The notes below the pieces were generated by a model. It was not told the DNA's origin. It worked only from the letters and a program-made list of their open reading frames with translations, and searched no databases. Shown here in pieces: positions 1 to 10,016 of a stretch of DNA of 64,000 nucleotides; position 1 is the first letter of the stretch, and each line of letters begins with the position of its first letter. This stretch comes from Escherichia sp. E4742 (GTDB lineage Bacteria; Pseudomonadota; Gammaproteobacteria; Enterobacterales; Enterobacteriaceae), in assembly GCF_005843885.1 (NCBI RefSeq), contig NZ_CP040443.1:2046001-2110000 (forward strand), read 5' to 3'. The position numbers and the translations under genes are program-made.

Positions 1-823
1 CGATCATGTATTTGAGCTGATTTTTATGCTGCGCCAGCAACTGGATAAATTACCGGATGCACCTTACGTCTCCGATCGTCGCTGGAAAAAAGCGATCCGC
101 TTATTGCAGGCCAGCGCTTTTTTTAGTGGTCGCAGTGCTGTTGCCCCGGTTGATCTTATCTTGCTGAAAGATTGCCTGTGGTATGACGCGCAAAGCCTGA
201 ATTTGATTCAACAACAAATTGATTTATTGATGACCGGTCACGCCTGGCAACAGCAAGGGATGTTGACCCGCCTGGGCGCGATTGTGCAACGTCGTCTGCA
301 ACTCCAGCAGCAACAAAGCGATAAAACAGCCTTAACGGTAATTCGTCTGGGCGGCATTTTCAGCCGTCGTCAGCAGTATCAGCTTCCTGTCAACGTTACT
401 GCTTCCAATCTGACTCTGCTGCTGCAAAAACCGTTAAAACTGCATGATATGGAAGTCGTTCATATCACCTTTGAGCGTAGCGCGCTGGAACAGTGGCTGA
501 GCAAAGGTGGTGAGATTCGTGGCAAACTGAACGGTATCGGCTTTGCCCAGAAACTGAATCTGGAAGTTGATAGCGCCCAACATCTGGTTGTACGCGATGT
601 AAGTTTACAAGGCAGTATGCTGGCGCTCCCCGGTTCATCGGCTGAAGGTCTGCCAGGTGAAATAAAACAACAACTGGAAGAGCTTGAAAGCGACTGGCGT
701 AAGCAACATGTTTTATTCAGCGAACAGCAAAAATGTCTGTTTATCCCTGGCGACTGGTTAGGTCGCATTGAAGCCAGCCTACAGGATGTCGGCGCCCAGA
801 TTCGCCAGGCGCAACAATGCTAA
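1..823 (+). CDS. ravA: RavA, MoxR-family AAA+ ATPase (C-terminal part, 5' end outside window)
   Basis: The reading frame is open from base 2, so only about the last 273 codons of a roughly 498-residue protein are present. RavA is a MoxR-type AAA+ ATPase that forms hexamers, binds the inducible lysine decarboxylase LdcI and acts with ViaA on respiratory Fe-S enzymes. The AAA+ Walker motifs lie outside the window. What is seen is the helical C-terminal region (Gln-rich LQQQQSDK) and the beta-rich LdcI-binding part. The stop overlaps the viaA start (ATGCTAA), indicating translational coupling. Identification rests on sequence recall and on the viaA neighbour. Confidence 0.95.
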   Translation, partial: DHVFELIFMLRQQLDKLPDAPYVSDRRWKKAIRLLQASAFFSGRSAVAPVDLILLKDCLWYDAQSLNLIQQQIDLLMTGHAWQQQGMLTRLGAIVQRRLQLQQQQSDKTALTVIRLGGIFSRRQQYQLPVNVTASNLTLLLQKPLKLHDMEVVHITFERSALEQWLSKGGEIRGKLNGIGFAQKLNLEVDSAQHLVVRDVSLQGSMLALPGSSAEGLPGEIKQQLEELESDWRKQHVLFSEQQKCLFIPGDWLGRIEASLQDVGAQIRQAQQC

Positions 824-2268
824 CACTGGATACGCTCAATGTGATGCTGGCCGTCAGCGAAGAGGGATTGATCGAAGAGATGATCATCGCGCTGCTGGCC
901 TCACCGCAGCTGGCGGTCTTCTTTGAAAAATTCCCACGACTGAAGGCGGCAATCACTGATGATGTTCCCCGCTGGCGTGAGGCGCTGCGCAGTCGGCTGA
1001 AAGATGCCCGAGTCCCGCCGGAACTCACCGAAGAGGTGATGTGCTATCAGCAAAGCCAGCTTCTCTCCACGCCGCAGTTTATTGTGCAGCTACCGCAGAT
1101 TCTGGACTTACTGCATCGTCTGAATTCCCCGTGGGCCGAACAAGCCCGACAGCTGGTTGATGCTAACAGCACTATCACTCAGTCATTGCATACGCTTTTT
1201 CTCCAGCGTTGGCGCTTAAGCCTGATTGTGCAAGCGACGACCCTGAATCAGCAGTTATTAGAAGAAGAACGCGAACAACTGTTGAGCGAAGTTCAGGAAC
1301 GCATGACATTAAGCGGACAGCTCGAACCAGTTCTGGCAGATAACAACACCGCAGCCGGTCGTCTGTGGGATATGAGCGCCGGTCAGCTTAAACGCGGCGA
1401 CTATCAGTTGATTGTGAAATACGGGGAATTTCTTAACGAACAGCCGGAACTGAAACGTCTGGCGGAACAGCTGGGACGTTCGCGGGAGGCCAAATCAATA
1501 CCCCGCAACGATGCGCAGATGGAAACCTTCCGCACCATGGTGCGCGAACCGGCAACCGTTCCTGAGCAGGTTGATGGCCTGCAACAAAGCGATGATATTT
1601 TACGCCTTCTGCCGCCGGAACTGGCGACACTGGGCATCACTGAACTGGAATATGAATTTTATCGTCGGCTGGTGGAAAAACAGTTGCTCACCTATCGTCT
1701 GCACGGTGAATCATGGCGTGAAAAAGTGATCGAACGCCCGGTGGTACATAAAGATTACGACGAACAACCGCGTGGACCGTTTATTGTCTGCGTAGATACT
1801 TCCGGCTCAATGGGCGGTTTTAATGAGCAGTGTGCGAAAGCGTTCTGTCTGGCCTTGATGCGCATAGCCCTCGCTGAAAATCGACGCTGCTATATTATGT
1901 TATTTTCCACCGAGATCGTCCGTTACGAGCTTTCAGGCCCACAAGGTCTTGAACACGCGATCCGCTTTTTAAGTCAGCAGTTTCGTGGCGGCACCGATCT
2001 GGCCAGTTGTTTTCGCGCCATTATGGAACGTTTACAAAGTCGGGAATGGTTTGACGCTGATGCGGTGGTGATTTCTGATTTTATCGCCCAGCGGTTGCCT
2101 GACGATGTGACGAGTAAAGTGAAAGAGTTGCAGCGGGTACATCAACATCGCTTTCATGCCGTGGCGATGTCGGCACACGGCAAACCCGGCATCATGCGCA
2201 TTTTCGATCATATCTGGCGCTTTGATACCGGGATGCGAAGCCGCCTGCTCAGACGCTGGCGGCGATAA
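817..2268 (+). CDS. viaA: ViaA, VWA-domain partner of RavA
   Basis: This 483-residue protein matches the usual length. The N-terminal two thirds are helical. A von Willebrand factor A domain follows, with a MIDAS motif DTSGSMGG at about residues 327-334 and the downstream threonine motif FRGGTDLASC. Known role: it stimulates RavA ATPase activity and links the complex to Fe-S cluster biogenesis and to aminoglycoside sensitivity in anaerobic growth. It overlaps ravA by 7 bp and ends 4 bp from the convergent asnA stop, so there is no room for a separate terminator. Confidence 0.97.
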   Translation: MLTLDTLNVMLAVSEEGLIEEMIIALLASPQLAVFFEKFPRLKAAITDDVPRWREALRSRLKDARVPPELTEEVMCYQQSQLLSTPQFIVQLPQILDLLHRLNSPWAEQARQLVDANSTITQSLHTLFLQRWRLSLIVQATTLNQQLLEEEREQLLSEVQERMTLSGQLEPVLADNNTAAGRLWDMSAGQLKRGDYQLIVKYGEFLNEQPELKRLAEQLGRSREAKSIPRNDAQMETFRTMVREPATVPEQVDGLQQSDDILRLLPPELATLGITELEYEFYRRLVEKQLLTYRLHGESWREKVIERPVVHKDYDEQPRGPFIVCVDTSGSMGGFNEQCAKAFCLALMRIALAENRRCYIMLFSTEIVRYELSGPQGLEHAIRFLSQQFRGGTDLASCFRAIMERLQSREWFDADAVVISDFIAQRLPDDVTSKVKELQRVHQHRFHAVAMSAHGKPGIMRIFDHIWRFDTGMRSRLLRRWRR

Positions 2269-2272
2269 ACGA

Positions 2273-3265
2273 TTACAGCAGAGAAGGGACGCTCTCGCGA
2301 ACGGCTGCTGGCCATACACCACACTGAACCTGGCCGATATGTGGCAGTTGCAGCAGCAGCATGGTCAAACGAGACTGGCCGATACCGCCGCCGATGGTCT
2401 GCGGCATTTCACCACGCAGCAGCGCCTGATGCCATTCCAGCTGCAGACGATCTTCATCACCGGTCAGCGCCAGTTGATGCTTCAGCGTGTCGGCATCCAC
2501 GCGGATCCCCATGGAAGAAAGCTCAAACGCATCTTCCAGTACCGGGTTCCATACCAGAATATCGCCGTTCAGACCCGCATGGCCCAGCTCTGACGGGGTG
2601 CTCCAGTCATCATAATCCGGTGCGCGCACGTCGTGGCGATGACCATCACTCAGCTTGCCACCAATCCCGACGAGGAATACCGCGCCAAGATCTTTCGCAA
2701 TCGCCCGCTCACGCCCTTTGGCATCGAGATCCGGATAACGAGACAGTAACTCCTGGCTGTGTACGAAGTGGATCTGATCCGGCAGGAACGGTGCCAGACC
2801 AAACTCTTCGCTAACAGCAGCTTCGGTTGCTTTAATTCCCGCCCAGATCGCCTCTACTGTGCTTTTCAGAGTGGAGAATTGACGCTCACCGTCGCCCATT
2901 ACGCGTTCCCAGTCCCACTGGTCAACATAGACCGAGTGCAGCGGGGAAAGACGGTCTTCATCGGGGCGAAGGGCTTTCATGTGCGTGTACAGCCCTTCGC
3001 CCACGCTGAAGTCGTGTTGCCCTAATGTCTGACGTTTCCACTTCGCCAGTGAATGAACCACTTCGAACTGGGCATCAGGCAGAGCTTTCACTTTTACCTG
3101 TACCGCTTTTTCACAGCCCGACAAGTTATCCTGCGTGCCATCCCCCACACGGCTAAGAATCGGCGCCTGGACTTCAATCAGCCCTAAGCGTTCTTCCAGT
3201 TGACGAGAAAAGTGAGATTTCACGAAGCTAATTTGACGTTGTTTGGCAATGTAAGCGGTTTTCAT
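2273..3265 (-). CDS. asnA: Aspartate-ammonia ligase (asparagine synthetase A)
   Basis: The 330-residue protein is the full family length. It makes asparagine from aspartate, ammonia and ATP in the cytoplasm. The fold is related to class II aminoacyl-tRNA synthetases: an N-terminal MKTAYIAKQRQISFVKSHFS segment and a C-terminal GGGIGQSRLTMLLLQ motif 3, typical of this ATP site, are visible. It is divergent from asnC across a 151-bp intergenic region. AsnC is the known activator of asnA, with asparagine as the antagonist. Confidence 0.98.
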   Translation of the reverse strand: MKTAYIAKQRQISFVKSHFSRQLEERLGLIEVQAPILSRVGDGTQDNLSGCEKAVQVKVKALPDAQFEVVHSLAKWKRQTLGQHDFSVGEGLYTHMKALRPDEDRLSPLHSVYVDQWDWERVMGDGERQFSTLKSTVEAIWAGIKATEAAVSEEFGLAPFLPDQIHFVHSQELLSRYPDLDAKGRERAIAKDLGAVFLVGIGGKLSDGHRHDVRAPDYDDWSTPSELGHAGLNGDILVWNPVLEDAFELSSMGIRVDADTLKHQLALTGDEDRLQLEWHQALLRGEMPQTIGGGIGQSRLTMLLLQLPHIGQVQCGVWPAAVRESVPSLL

Positions 3266-3416
3266 TTTTTATACTCCTGCGTCCTGTTGCTTATGATTAA
3301 GCAACAAAAACCGACACACATGCAATAATCATTCAATAAAAAGCCTAACTCACTTTTGATTCGTTAAAAAATAAGGCTAAAATAGAATAAATCATCAATA
3401 CACATAAGAAAATCCT
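3266..3416. promoter_or_regulatory. asnA-asnC divergent promoter region
   Basis: This AT-rich 151-bp spacer separates the divergent starts of asnA and asnC. It must hold both promoters and the AsnC binding site, as is known for this locus. I see runs such as AAAAATAAGGCTAAAATAG near 3366-3384 but cannot assign precise -35/-10 elements or an AsnC operator by eye. Confidence 0.6.
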
Positions 3417-3875
3417 ATGGAAAATTATCTGATCGACAATCTGGACCGCGGCATCCTGGAAGCATTAATGGGTAATGCACGCACCGCTTACGCCGAACTG
3501 GCGAAACAATTTGGTGTCAGTCCGGGGACGATTCACGTTCGTGTAGAGAAAATGAAGCAGGCGGGGATCATTACCGGCGCCCGTATCGACGTCAGCCCAA
3601 AACAGCTCGGTTATGACGTAGGCTGTTTTATCGGCATTATCCTGAAGAGCGCAAAAGACTATCCTTCCGCGCTGGCAAAGCTGGAAAGTCTCGACGAAGT
3701 CACCGAAGCCTATTACACCACCGGCCACTACAGCATCTTTATAAAAGTAATGTGCCGCTCGATCGACGCCCTCCAGCATGTACTTATCAACAAGATCCAA
3801 ACAATTGATGAAATTCAGTCCACCGAGACACTGATCGTCCTGCAGAACCCGATCATGCGCACCATCAAGCCATGA
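3417..3875 (+). CDS. asnC: AsnC, Lrp/AsnC-family transcriptional regulator
   Basis: The 152-residue protein has an N-terminal winged helix-turn-helix (about residues 5-60, including LAKQFGVSPGTIHVRVEKM) and a C-terminal RAM ligand-binding domain. AsnC activates asnA and represses its own gene, responding to asparagine. It forms octameric rings. Transcription continues towards mioC and oriC and is known to affect the origin region. Length and start are standard. Confidence 0.98.
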   Translation: MENYLIDNLDRGILEALMGNARTAYAELAKQFGVSPGTIHVRVEKMKQAGIITGARIDVSPKQLGYDVGCFIGIILKSAKDYPSALAKLESLDEVTEAYYTTGHYSIFIKVMCRSIDALQHVLINKIQTIDEIQSTETLIVLQNPIMRTIKP

Positions 3876-3896
3876 TCAGCTTTTTTAATCCCATAC

Positions 3897-3936
3897 TTTT
3901 CCACAGGTAGATCCCAGCGCGTTCACAGCGTACAAT
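3897..3936 (+). promoter_or_regulatory. mioC promoter with DnaA box
   Basis: A DnaA-box-like 9-mer TTTTCCACA is at 3897-3905 and a -10-like TACAAT at 3931-3936, just ahead of mioC. The mioC promoter is known to be repressed by DnaA and to fire into oriC. The box has one mismatch to TTATCCACA. Confidence 0.6.
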
Positions 3937-3964
3937 ACGCCACTCTTAATAAAGGTGGCGGTTT

Positions 3965-4408
3965 ATGGCAGATATCACTCTTATCAGCGGCAGCACCCTG
4001 GGCGGTGCCGAATATGTAGCAGAACACCTGGCTGAAAAGCTGGAAGAGGCGGGTTTTACCACCGAAACGCTGCACGGCCCGCTGTTAGAAGATTTATCTG
4101 CCTCTGGGATCTGGCTGGTTATCAGCTCAACCCACGGTGCCGGAGACATTCCGGACAACCTTTCTCCTTTATATGAAGCTTTACAGGAACAAAAACCCGA
4201 TCTTTCTGCGGTACGCTTTGGCGCAATCGGTATTGGTAGTCGTGAATACGACACTTTTTGTGGTGCGATCGATAAACTCGAGGCAGAACTCAAAAATTCC
4301 GGGGCAAAACAGACAGGCGAAACACTGAAGATCAACATCCTTGATCACGACATTCCGGAAGATCCGGCAGAAGAATGGCTGGGATCTTGGATTAATTTAC
4401 TCAAATAA
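3965..4408 (+). CDS. mioC: MioC, FMN-binding flavodoxin-like protein
   Basis: This is a 147-residue flavodoxin fold. The phosphate-binding loop SGSTLGGAEYVAE is at residues 8-20, and SSTHGAGDIP follows at the second FMN loop. Biochemical work on the E. coli protein links it to biotin synthase electron transfer. The gene sits directly left of oriC and reads into it, so its transcription can influence origin topology. Length is normal. Confidence 0.97.
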   Translation: MADITLISGSTLGGAEYVAEHLAEKLEEAGFTTETLHGPLLEDLSASGIWLVISSTHGAGDIPDNLSPLYEALQEQKPDLSAVRFGAIGIGSREYDTFCGAIDKLEAELKNSGAKQTGETLKINILDHDIPEDPAEEWLGSWINLLK

Positions 4409-4430
4409 GTATACAGATCGTGCGATCTAC

Positions 4431-4676
4431 TGTGGATAACTCTGTCAGGAAGCTTGGATCAACCGGTAGTTATCCAAAGAACAACTGTTGCTCAGTTTTT
4501 GAGTTGTGTATAACCCCTCATTCTGATCCCAGCTTATACTGTCCAGGATCACCGATCATTCACAGTTAATGATCCTTTCCAGGTTGTTGATCTTAAAAGC
4601 CGGATCCTTGTTATCCACAGGGCAGTGCGATCCTAATAAGAGATCACAATAGAACAGATCTCTAAATAAATAGATC
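4431..4676. other. oriC: Chromosomal replication origin oriC
   Basis: The segment is 246 bp, the minimal E. coli oriC size. DnaA boxes seen: R4 TGTGGATAA 4431-4439, R2 TTATCCAAA 4470-4478, R3 TGTGTATAA 4505-4513, R1 TTATCCACA 4611-4619. The three AT-rich unwinding 13-mers lie at 4633-4645 (R), 4648-4660 (M) and 4664-4676 (L), each ending in GATC on this strand. I count 14 GATC Dam/SeqA sites between about 4416 and 4696. The origin is bracketed by mioC and mnmG as in E. coli, and no element is missing. Confidence 0.97.
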
Positions 4677-4786
4677 TTCTTTTTAATACCCAGGATCCCG
4701 GGGCTTTCTCAAGCTGACAAAGTTGAGTAGAATCCACGGCCCGGGCTTCAATCCATTTTCATACCGCGTTATGCGAGGCAATCACC

Positions 4787-6676
4787 ATGTTTTATCCGGA
4801 TCCTTTTGACGTCATCATCATTGGCGGGGGTCATGCAGGCACCGAGGCTGCGATGGCCGCGGCGCGTATGGGTCAACAGACTCTGCTTTTGACACACAAT
4901 ATCGACACTCTGGGGCAGATGAGCTGCAACCCGGCGATCGGCGGTATTGGGAAGGGACATCTGGTAAAAGAAGTGGATGCACTCGGCGGTCTGATGGCGA
5001 AAGCGATCGATCAGGCAGGTATCCAGTTTAGGATACTAAACGCCAGCAAAGGGCCGGCGGTTCGCGCTACCCGAGCTCAGGCGGATCGTGTGCTCTATCG
5101 TCAGGCGGTACGCACGGCGCTGGAGAACCAACCGAATCTGATGATCTTCCAGCAGGCAGTTGAGGATCTTATTGTCGAAAACGATCGCGTGGTCGGTGCT
5201 GTCACCCAAATGGGACTGAAATTCCGTGCCAAAGCCGTCGTGCTCACCGTTGGGACGTTCCTCGACGGTAAAATTCATATCGGTCTGGATAATTACAGCG
5301 GTGGCCGTGCTGGTGATCCGCCATCCATTCCGCTTTCTCGCCGTTTGCGTGAACTGCCGCTGCGCGTTGGTCGTCTGAAAACCGGGACGCCGCCGCGTAT
5401 CGATGCGCGCACTATCGACTTCAGCGTGCTGGCGCAACAGCATGGCGATAACCCAATGCCGGTATTCTCGTTCATGGGCAATGCGGCCCAGCATCCCCAG
5501 CAGGTTCCGTGTTATATCACCCATACCAACGAGAAAACCCATGATGTGATCCGCAGTAACCTCGATCGTAGCCCAATGTACGCAGGGGTGATCGAAGGTG
5601 TCGGCCCACGCTACTGCCCGTCGATCGAAGACAAAGTCATGCGCTTCGCCGACAGAAATCAGCATCAGATCTTCCTTGAACCGGAAGGGCTGACCTCTAA
5701 CGAAATTTATCCGAACGGTATCTCCACCAGCCTGCCATTCGATGTGCAGATGCAAATCGTCCGCTCCATGCAGGGTATGGAAAACGCGAAGATCGTGCGT
5801 CCGGGTTATGCCATTGAGTATGACTTCTTCGATCCACGCGACCTGAAACCGACGCTGGAGAGTAAGTTTATCCAGGGGCTGTTCTTTGCTGGTCAGATTA
5901 ACGGCACTACCGGTTACGAAGAAGCCGCTGCGCAAGGTTTGCTGGCCGGTCTTAACGCTGCCCGTCTGTCTGCTGACAAAGAAGGTTGGGCTCCGGCGCG
6001 TTCTCAGGCGTATCTCGGCGTACTGGTTGATGACCTGTGCACTTTAGGAACCAAAGAACCGTACCGTATGTTTACCTCCCGCGCAGAATATCGTCTGATG
6101 CTGCGCGAAGATAACGCGGATCTGCGTTTGACTGAAATCGGTCGTGAACTGGGTCTGGTAGATGACGAACGCTGGGCGCGCTTTAACGAGAAGCTTGAGA
6201 ACATCGAGCGTGAGCGTCAGCGTCTGAAATCGACCTGGGTAACCCCGTCAGCGGAAGCTGCAGCCGAAGTGAATGCTCACCTGACTGCGCCGCTTTCCCG
6301 TGAAGCCAGCGGTGAAGATCTGCTGCGTCGTCCGGAAATGACTTATGAAAAATTAACCACGCTGACGCCGTTTTCCCCTGCGTTGACAGACGAACAGGCG
6401 GCGGAACAGGTTGAGATTCAGGTTAAATACGAAGGTTATATTGCGCGCCAGCAAGATGAGATCGAAAAGCAACAGCGTAACGAGAACACGCTGCTGCCTG
6501 CGACGCTGGATTACCGCCAGGTATCTGGTCTGTCTAACGAAGTGATCGCCAAACTTAACGATCACAAACCGGCCTCTATCGGTCAGGCTTCGCGTATTTC
6601 TGGCGTCACGCCTGCGGCCATCTCCATTCTGCTGGTGTGGCTGAAAAAACAGGGTATGCTGCGTCGTAGCGCATAA
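4787..6676 (+). CDS. mnmG: MnmG (GidA), tRNA U34 carboxymethylaminomethyl-modifying enzyme, FAD subunit
   Basis: The 629-residue protein has an N-terminal Rossmann FAD-binding motif GGGHAGTEAAMAAARMG from residue 13. The family signatures GPRYCPSIEDK and GQINGTTGYEEAAAQG are also present. With MnmE (encoded at 38177-39541 here) it adds the cmnm5 group to the wobble uridine of several tRNAs, using methylene-THF, FAD and NADH. It lies immediately right of oriC, and its transcription is known to help origin firing. rsmG follows in the same direction after 63 bp. Confidence 0.98.
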   Translation: MFYPDPFDVIIIGGGHAGTEAAMAAARMGQQTLLLTHNIDTLGQMSCNPAIGGIGKGHLVKEVDALGGLMAKAIDQAGIQFRILNASKGPAVRATRAQADRVLYRQAVRTALENQPNLMIFQQAVEDLIVENDRVVGAVTQMGLKFRAKAVVLTVGTFLDGKIHIGLDNYSGGRAGDPPSIPLSRRLRELPLRVGRLKTGTPPRIDARTIDFSVLAQQHGDNPMPVFSFMGNAAQHPQQVPCYITHTNEKTHDVIRSNLDRSPMYAGVIEGVGPRYCPSIEDKVMRFADRNQHQIFLEPEGLTSNEIYPNGISTSLPFDVQMQIVRSMQGMENAKIVRPGYAIEYDFFDPRDLKPTLESKFIQGLFFAGQINGTTGYEEAAAQGLLAGLNAARLSADKEGWAPARSQAYLGVLVDDLCTLGTKEPYRMFTSRAEYRLMLREDNADLRLTEIGRELGLVDDERWARFNEKLENIERERQRLKSTWVTPSAEAAAEVNAHLTAPLSREASGEDLLRRPEMTYEKLTTLTPFSPALTDEQAAEQVEIQVKYEGYIARQQDEIEKQQRNENTLLPATLDYRQVSGLSNEVIAKLNDHKPASIGQASRISGVTPAAISILLVWLKKQGMLRRSA

Positions 6677-6688
6677 CGCATTAAAAAT

Positions 6689-6714
6689 GCCAGGTAAGCA
6701 CCCGCTTACCTGGC
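6689..6714 (+). other. Perfect 11-bp hairpin between mnmG and rsmG
   Basis: The inverted repeat GCCAGGTAAGC / GCTTACCTGGC has a 4-base loop ACCC and is a perfect 11-bp stem. No T-run follows, so it is not a classical intrinsic terminator. It may stabilise the mnmG 3' end or dampen transcription into rsmG. Confidence 0.7.
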
Positions 6715-6739
6715 AACGCATCAAGAACAGGTAATCACC

Positions 6740-7363
6740 GTGCTCAACAAACTCTCTTCACTGCTGAAAGACGCAGGAATTTCGCTTACCGATCACCAGA
6801 AAAATCAGCTTATTGCCTACGTAAATATGCTGCATAAATGGAATAAGGCGTACAACCTGACCTCGGTCCGCGATCCTAACGAGATGCTGGTACGCCATAT
6901 TCTCGACAGCATTGTCGTTGCTCCATATCTGCAAGGTGAGCGTTTTATCGATGTGGGAACCGGACCTGGGTTGCCTGGCATACCGCTTTCCATCGTGCGT
7001 CCTGAAGCCCATTTCACGCTGCTGGATAGCCTTGGTAAACGCGTGCGTTTCCTCCGTCAGGTGCAACATGAACTGAAACTGGAAAACATTGAACCGGTAC
7101 AGAGCAGGGTAGAAGAGTTTCCGTCAGAGCCGCCGTTTGATGGCGTAATTAGCCGCGCTTTTGCGTCTTTGAACGATATGGTGAGCTGGTGCCATCATCT
7201 TCCTGGTGAGCAAGGCCGTTTTTATGCGTTGAAAGGTCAAATGCCGGAAGATGAAATCGCTTTGTTGCCCGAAGAATATCAGGTCGAATCAGTGGTTAAA
7301 CTTCAGGTTCCAGCCCTGGATGGCGAACGTCATCTGGTGGTGATTAAAGCAAATAAAATTTAA
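6740..7363 (+). CDS. rsmG: RsmG, 16S rRNA m7G527 methyltransferase
   Basis: This 207-residue class I SAM-dependent methyltransferase has motif I FIDVGTGPGLPGIP at residues 69-82. It methylates N7 of G527 in 16S rRNA, and loss of the enzyme gives low-level streptomycin resistance. The start is GTG/TTG-like at the annotated position (GTG CTC AAC). It follows mnmG in the long-known gidA-gidB pair. Length is standard. Confidence 0.98.
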   Translation: MLNKLSSLLKDAGISLTDHQKNQLIAYVNMLHKWNKAYNLTSVRDPNEMLVRHILDSIVVAPYLQGERFIDVGTGPGLPGIPLSIVRPEAHFTLLDSLGKRVRFLRQVQHELKLENIEPVQSRVEEFPSEPPFDGVISRAFASLNDMVSWCHHLPGEQGRFYALKGQMPEDEIALLPEEYQVESVVKLQVPALDGERHLVVIKANKI

Positions 7364-7450
7364 TTTTTATCAAAAAAATAATAAAAAATTGACCGGTTAG
7401 ACTGTTAACAACAACCAGGTTTTCTACTGATATAACTGGTTACATTTAAC

Positions 7451-7495
7451 GCCACGTTCACTATTTTGCATCAACAAAGTAACGTGGCTTTTTTT
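7451..7495 (+). terminator. Intrinsic terminator after rsmG
   Basis: GCCACGTT (7451-7458) pairs with AACGTGGC (7481-7488), followed by seven T (7489-7495). The loop is long at 22 bases. It would separate mnmG-rsmG transcription from the atp operon. Confidence 0.7.
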
Positions 7496-7860
7496 GGTAA
7501 GCAGATAATAAGTCATTAGTGAAAATATCAGGCTGCTAAAAATCGGCGCTAAGAACCATAATTTCCTGTTAAAGTTTTATTAAGAATGTCAATGGGTGGT
7601 TTTTGTTGTGTAAATGCTATTTGTGAAAAGAGTATCTGTTTTTAGACTTAAATATCAGAAGCTTGCAAAGGCATCATTTGCCAAGTAAATAAATATGCTA
7701 CGGGTGAACATGCTCGATATGTGATCTGAAGCACGCTTTACCACTAGTGTTTACGCGTTATTTACAGTTTTTCATGATCCACCACGGTTAGCAGAAAAGT
7801 CGCAATTGTATGCACTGGAAAAATATTTAAACATTTATTCACCTTTTGGCTACTTATTGT
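7496..7860. other. Non-coding spacer ahead of the atp promoter
   Basis: This is about 365 bp without a credible gene. It agrees well with the E. coli rsmG-atpI spacer as I recall it, with scattered substitutions, so it is conserved non-coding DNA. I see a CRP-like half site TGTGATCTGAAG near 7719 but no complete site. No small ORF with a ribosome binding site stands out. Confidence 0.6.
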
Positions 7861-7888
7861 TTGAAATCACGGGGGCGCACCGTATAAT
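7861..7888 (+). promoter_or_regulatory. Main atp operon promoter
   Basis: TTGAAA (7861-7866) and TATAAT (7883-7888) are separated by 16 bp, about 90 bp ahead of atpI. The -10 is a perfect consensus, fitting the strong sigma-70 promoter known for the unc/atp operon. Confidence 0.8.
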
Positions 7889-7979
7889 TTGACCGCTTTT
7901 TGATGCTTGACTCTAAGCCTTAAAGAAAGTTTTATACGACACGCGGCATACCTCGAAGGGAGCAGGAGTGAAAAACGTG

Positions 7980-8360
7980 ATGTCTGTGTCGCTCTTGAGT
8001 CGAAACGTTGCTCGGAAGCTTCTGCTCGTTCAGTTACTGGTGGTGATAGCAAGTGGATTGCTGTTCAGCCTCAAAGACCCCTTCTGGGGCGTCTCTGCGT
8101 TAAGTGGAGGTCTGGCAGTCTTTCTGCCTAACGTTTTTTTTATGATATTTGCCTGGCGTCACCAGGCGCATACACCAGCGAAAGGCCGGGTGGCCTGGAC
8201 GTTCGCATTTGGCGAAGCTTTCAAGGTTCTGGCGATGTTGGTGTTACTGGTGGTGGCGTTGGCTGTTTTAAAGGCGGTATTCTTGCCGCTGATCGTTACG
8301 TGGGTTTTGGTGCTGGTGGTTCAGATACTGGCACCGGCTGTAATTAACAACAAAGGGTAA
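7980..8360 (+). CDS. atpI: AtpI, ATP synthase assembly/accessory membrane protein
   Basis: The 126-residue hydrophobic protein has four predicted membrane segments (for example LLLVQLLVVIASGLLFSL). AtpI is not a stoichiometric part of the enzyme; it is thought to assist c-ring assembly or Mg uptake. An upstream in-frame GTG at 7968 would give 130 residues. I prefer the ATG at 7980, but GGGAG and AGGAG both lie upstream and do not decide it. It is first in the nine-gene operon and ends 8 bp before atpB. Confidence 0.92.
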   Translation: MSVSLLSRNVARKLLLVQLLVVIASGLLFSLKDPFWGVSALSGGLAVFLPNVFFMIFAWRHQAHTPAKGRVAWTFAFGEAFKVLAMLVLLVVALAVLKAVFLPLIVTWVLVLVVQILAPAVINNKG

Positions 8361-8368
8361 AAGGCATC

Positions 8369-9184
<816 letters not shown>

Positions 9185-9230
9185 TTTACCAACACTACTA
9201 CGTTTTAACTGAAACAAACTGGAGACTGTC
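9185..9230 (+). promoter_or_regulatory. atpE translational enhancer and ribosome binding site
   Basis: The 46-bp atpB-atpE spacer is U/A-rich (TACTACGTTTTAACTGAAAC) and ends in CTGGAGACTGTC before the ATG. This is the well-known atpE translation initiation region, which raises c-subunit synthesis to meet the c-ring's high copy need. Confidence 0.8.
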
Positions 9231-9470
<240 letters not shown>

Positions 9471-9531
9471 TAAGCGTTGCTTTTATTTAAAGAGCAATAT
9501 CAGAACGTTAACTAAATAGAGGCATTGTGCT

Positions 9532-10002
9532 GTGAATCTTAACGCAACAATCCTCGGCCAGGCCATCGCGTTTGTCCTGTTCGTTCTGTTCTGCATGAAG
9601 TACGTATGGCCGCCATTAATGGCAGCCATCGAAAAACGTCAAAAAGAAATTGCTGACGGCCTTGCTTCTGCAGAACGAGCACATAAGGACCTTGACCTTG
9701 CAAAGGCCAGCGCGACCGACCAGCTGAAAAAAGCGAAAGCGGAAGCCCAGGTAATCATCGAGCAGGCGAACAAACGCCGCTCGCAGATTCTGGACGAAGC
9801 GAAAGCTGAGGCAGAACAGGAACGTACTAAAATCGTGGCCCAGGCGCAGGCGGAAATTGAAGCCGAGCGTAAACGTGCCCGTGAAGAGCTGCGTAAGCAA
9901 GTTGCTATCCTGGCTGTTGCTGGCGCCGAGAAGATCATCGAACGTTCCGTGGATGAAGCTGCTAACAGCGACATCGTGGATAAACTTGTCGCTGAACTGT
10001 AA
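9532..10002 (+). CDS. atpF: ATP synthase F0 subunit b
   Basis: The 156-residue stator stalk protein has one N-terminal membrane helix ([16 protein letters not shown]) followed by a long charged coiled coil that dimerises and holds delta at the top of F1. It starts with GTG (CTGTGAATCTTAAC), as in E. coli. It ends 14 bp before atpH, with a strong AAGGAGGGAGG ribosome site in between. Confidence 0.99.
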
Positions 10003-10016
10003 GGAGGGAGGGGCTG

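Noticed and set aside
5036..5935. 299-codon open frame antisense to mnmG
   Set aside because: Lies wholly within mnmG and is a codon-bias shadow.
7968..7979. GTG start for atpI, four codons longer
   Set aside because: Possible, but the ATG at 7980 matches the usual 126-residue AtpI. The ribosome site does not clearly favour the GTG.
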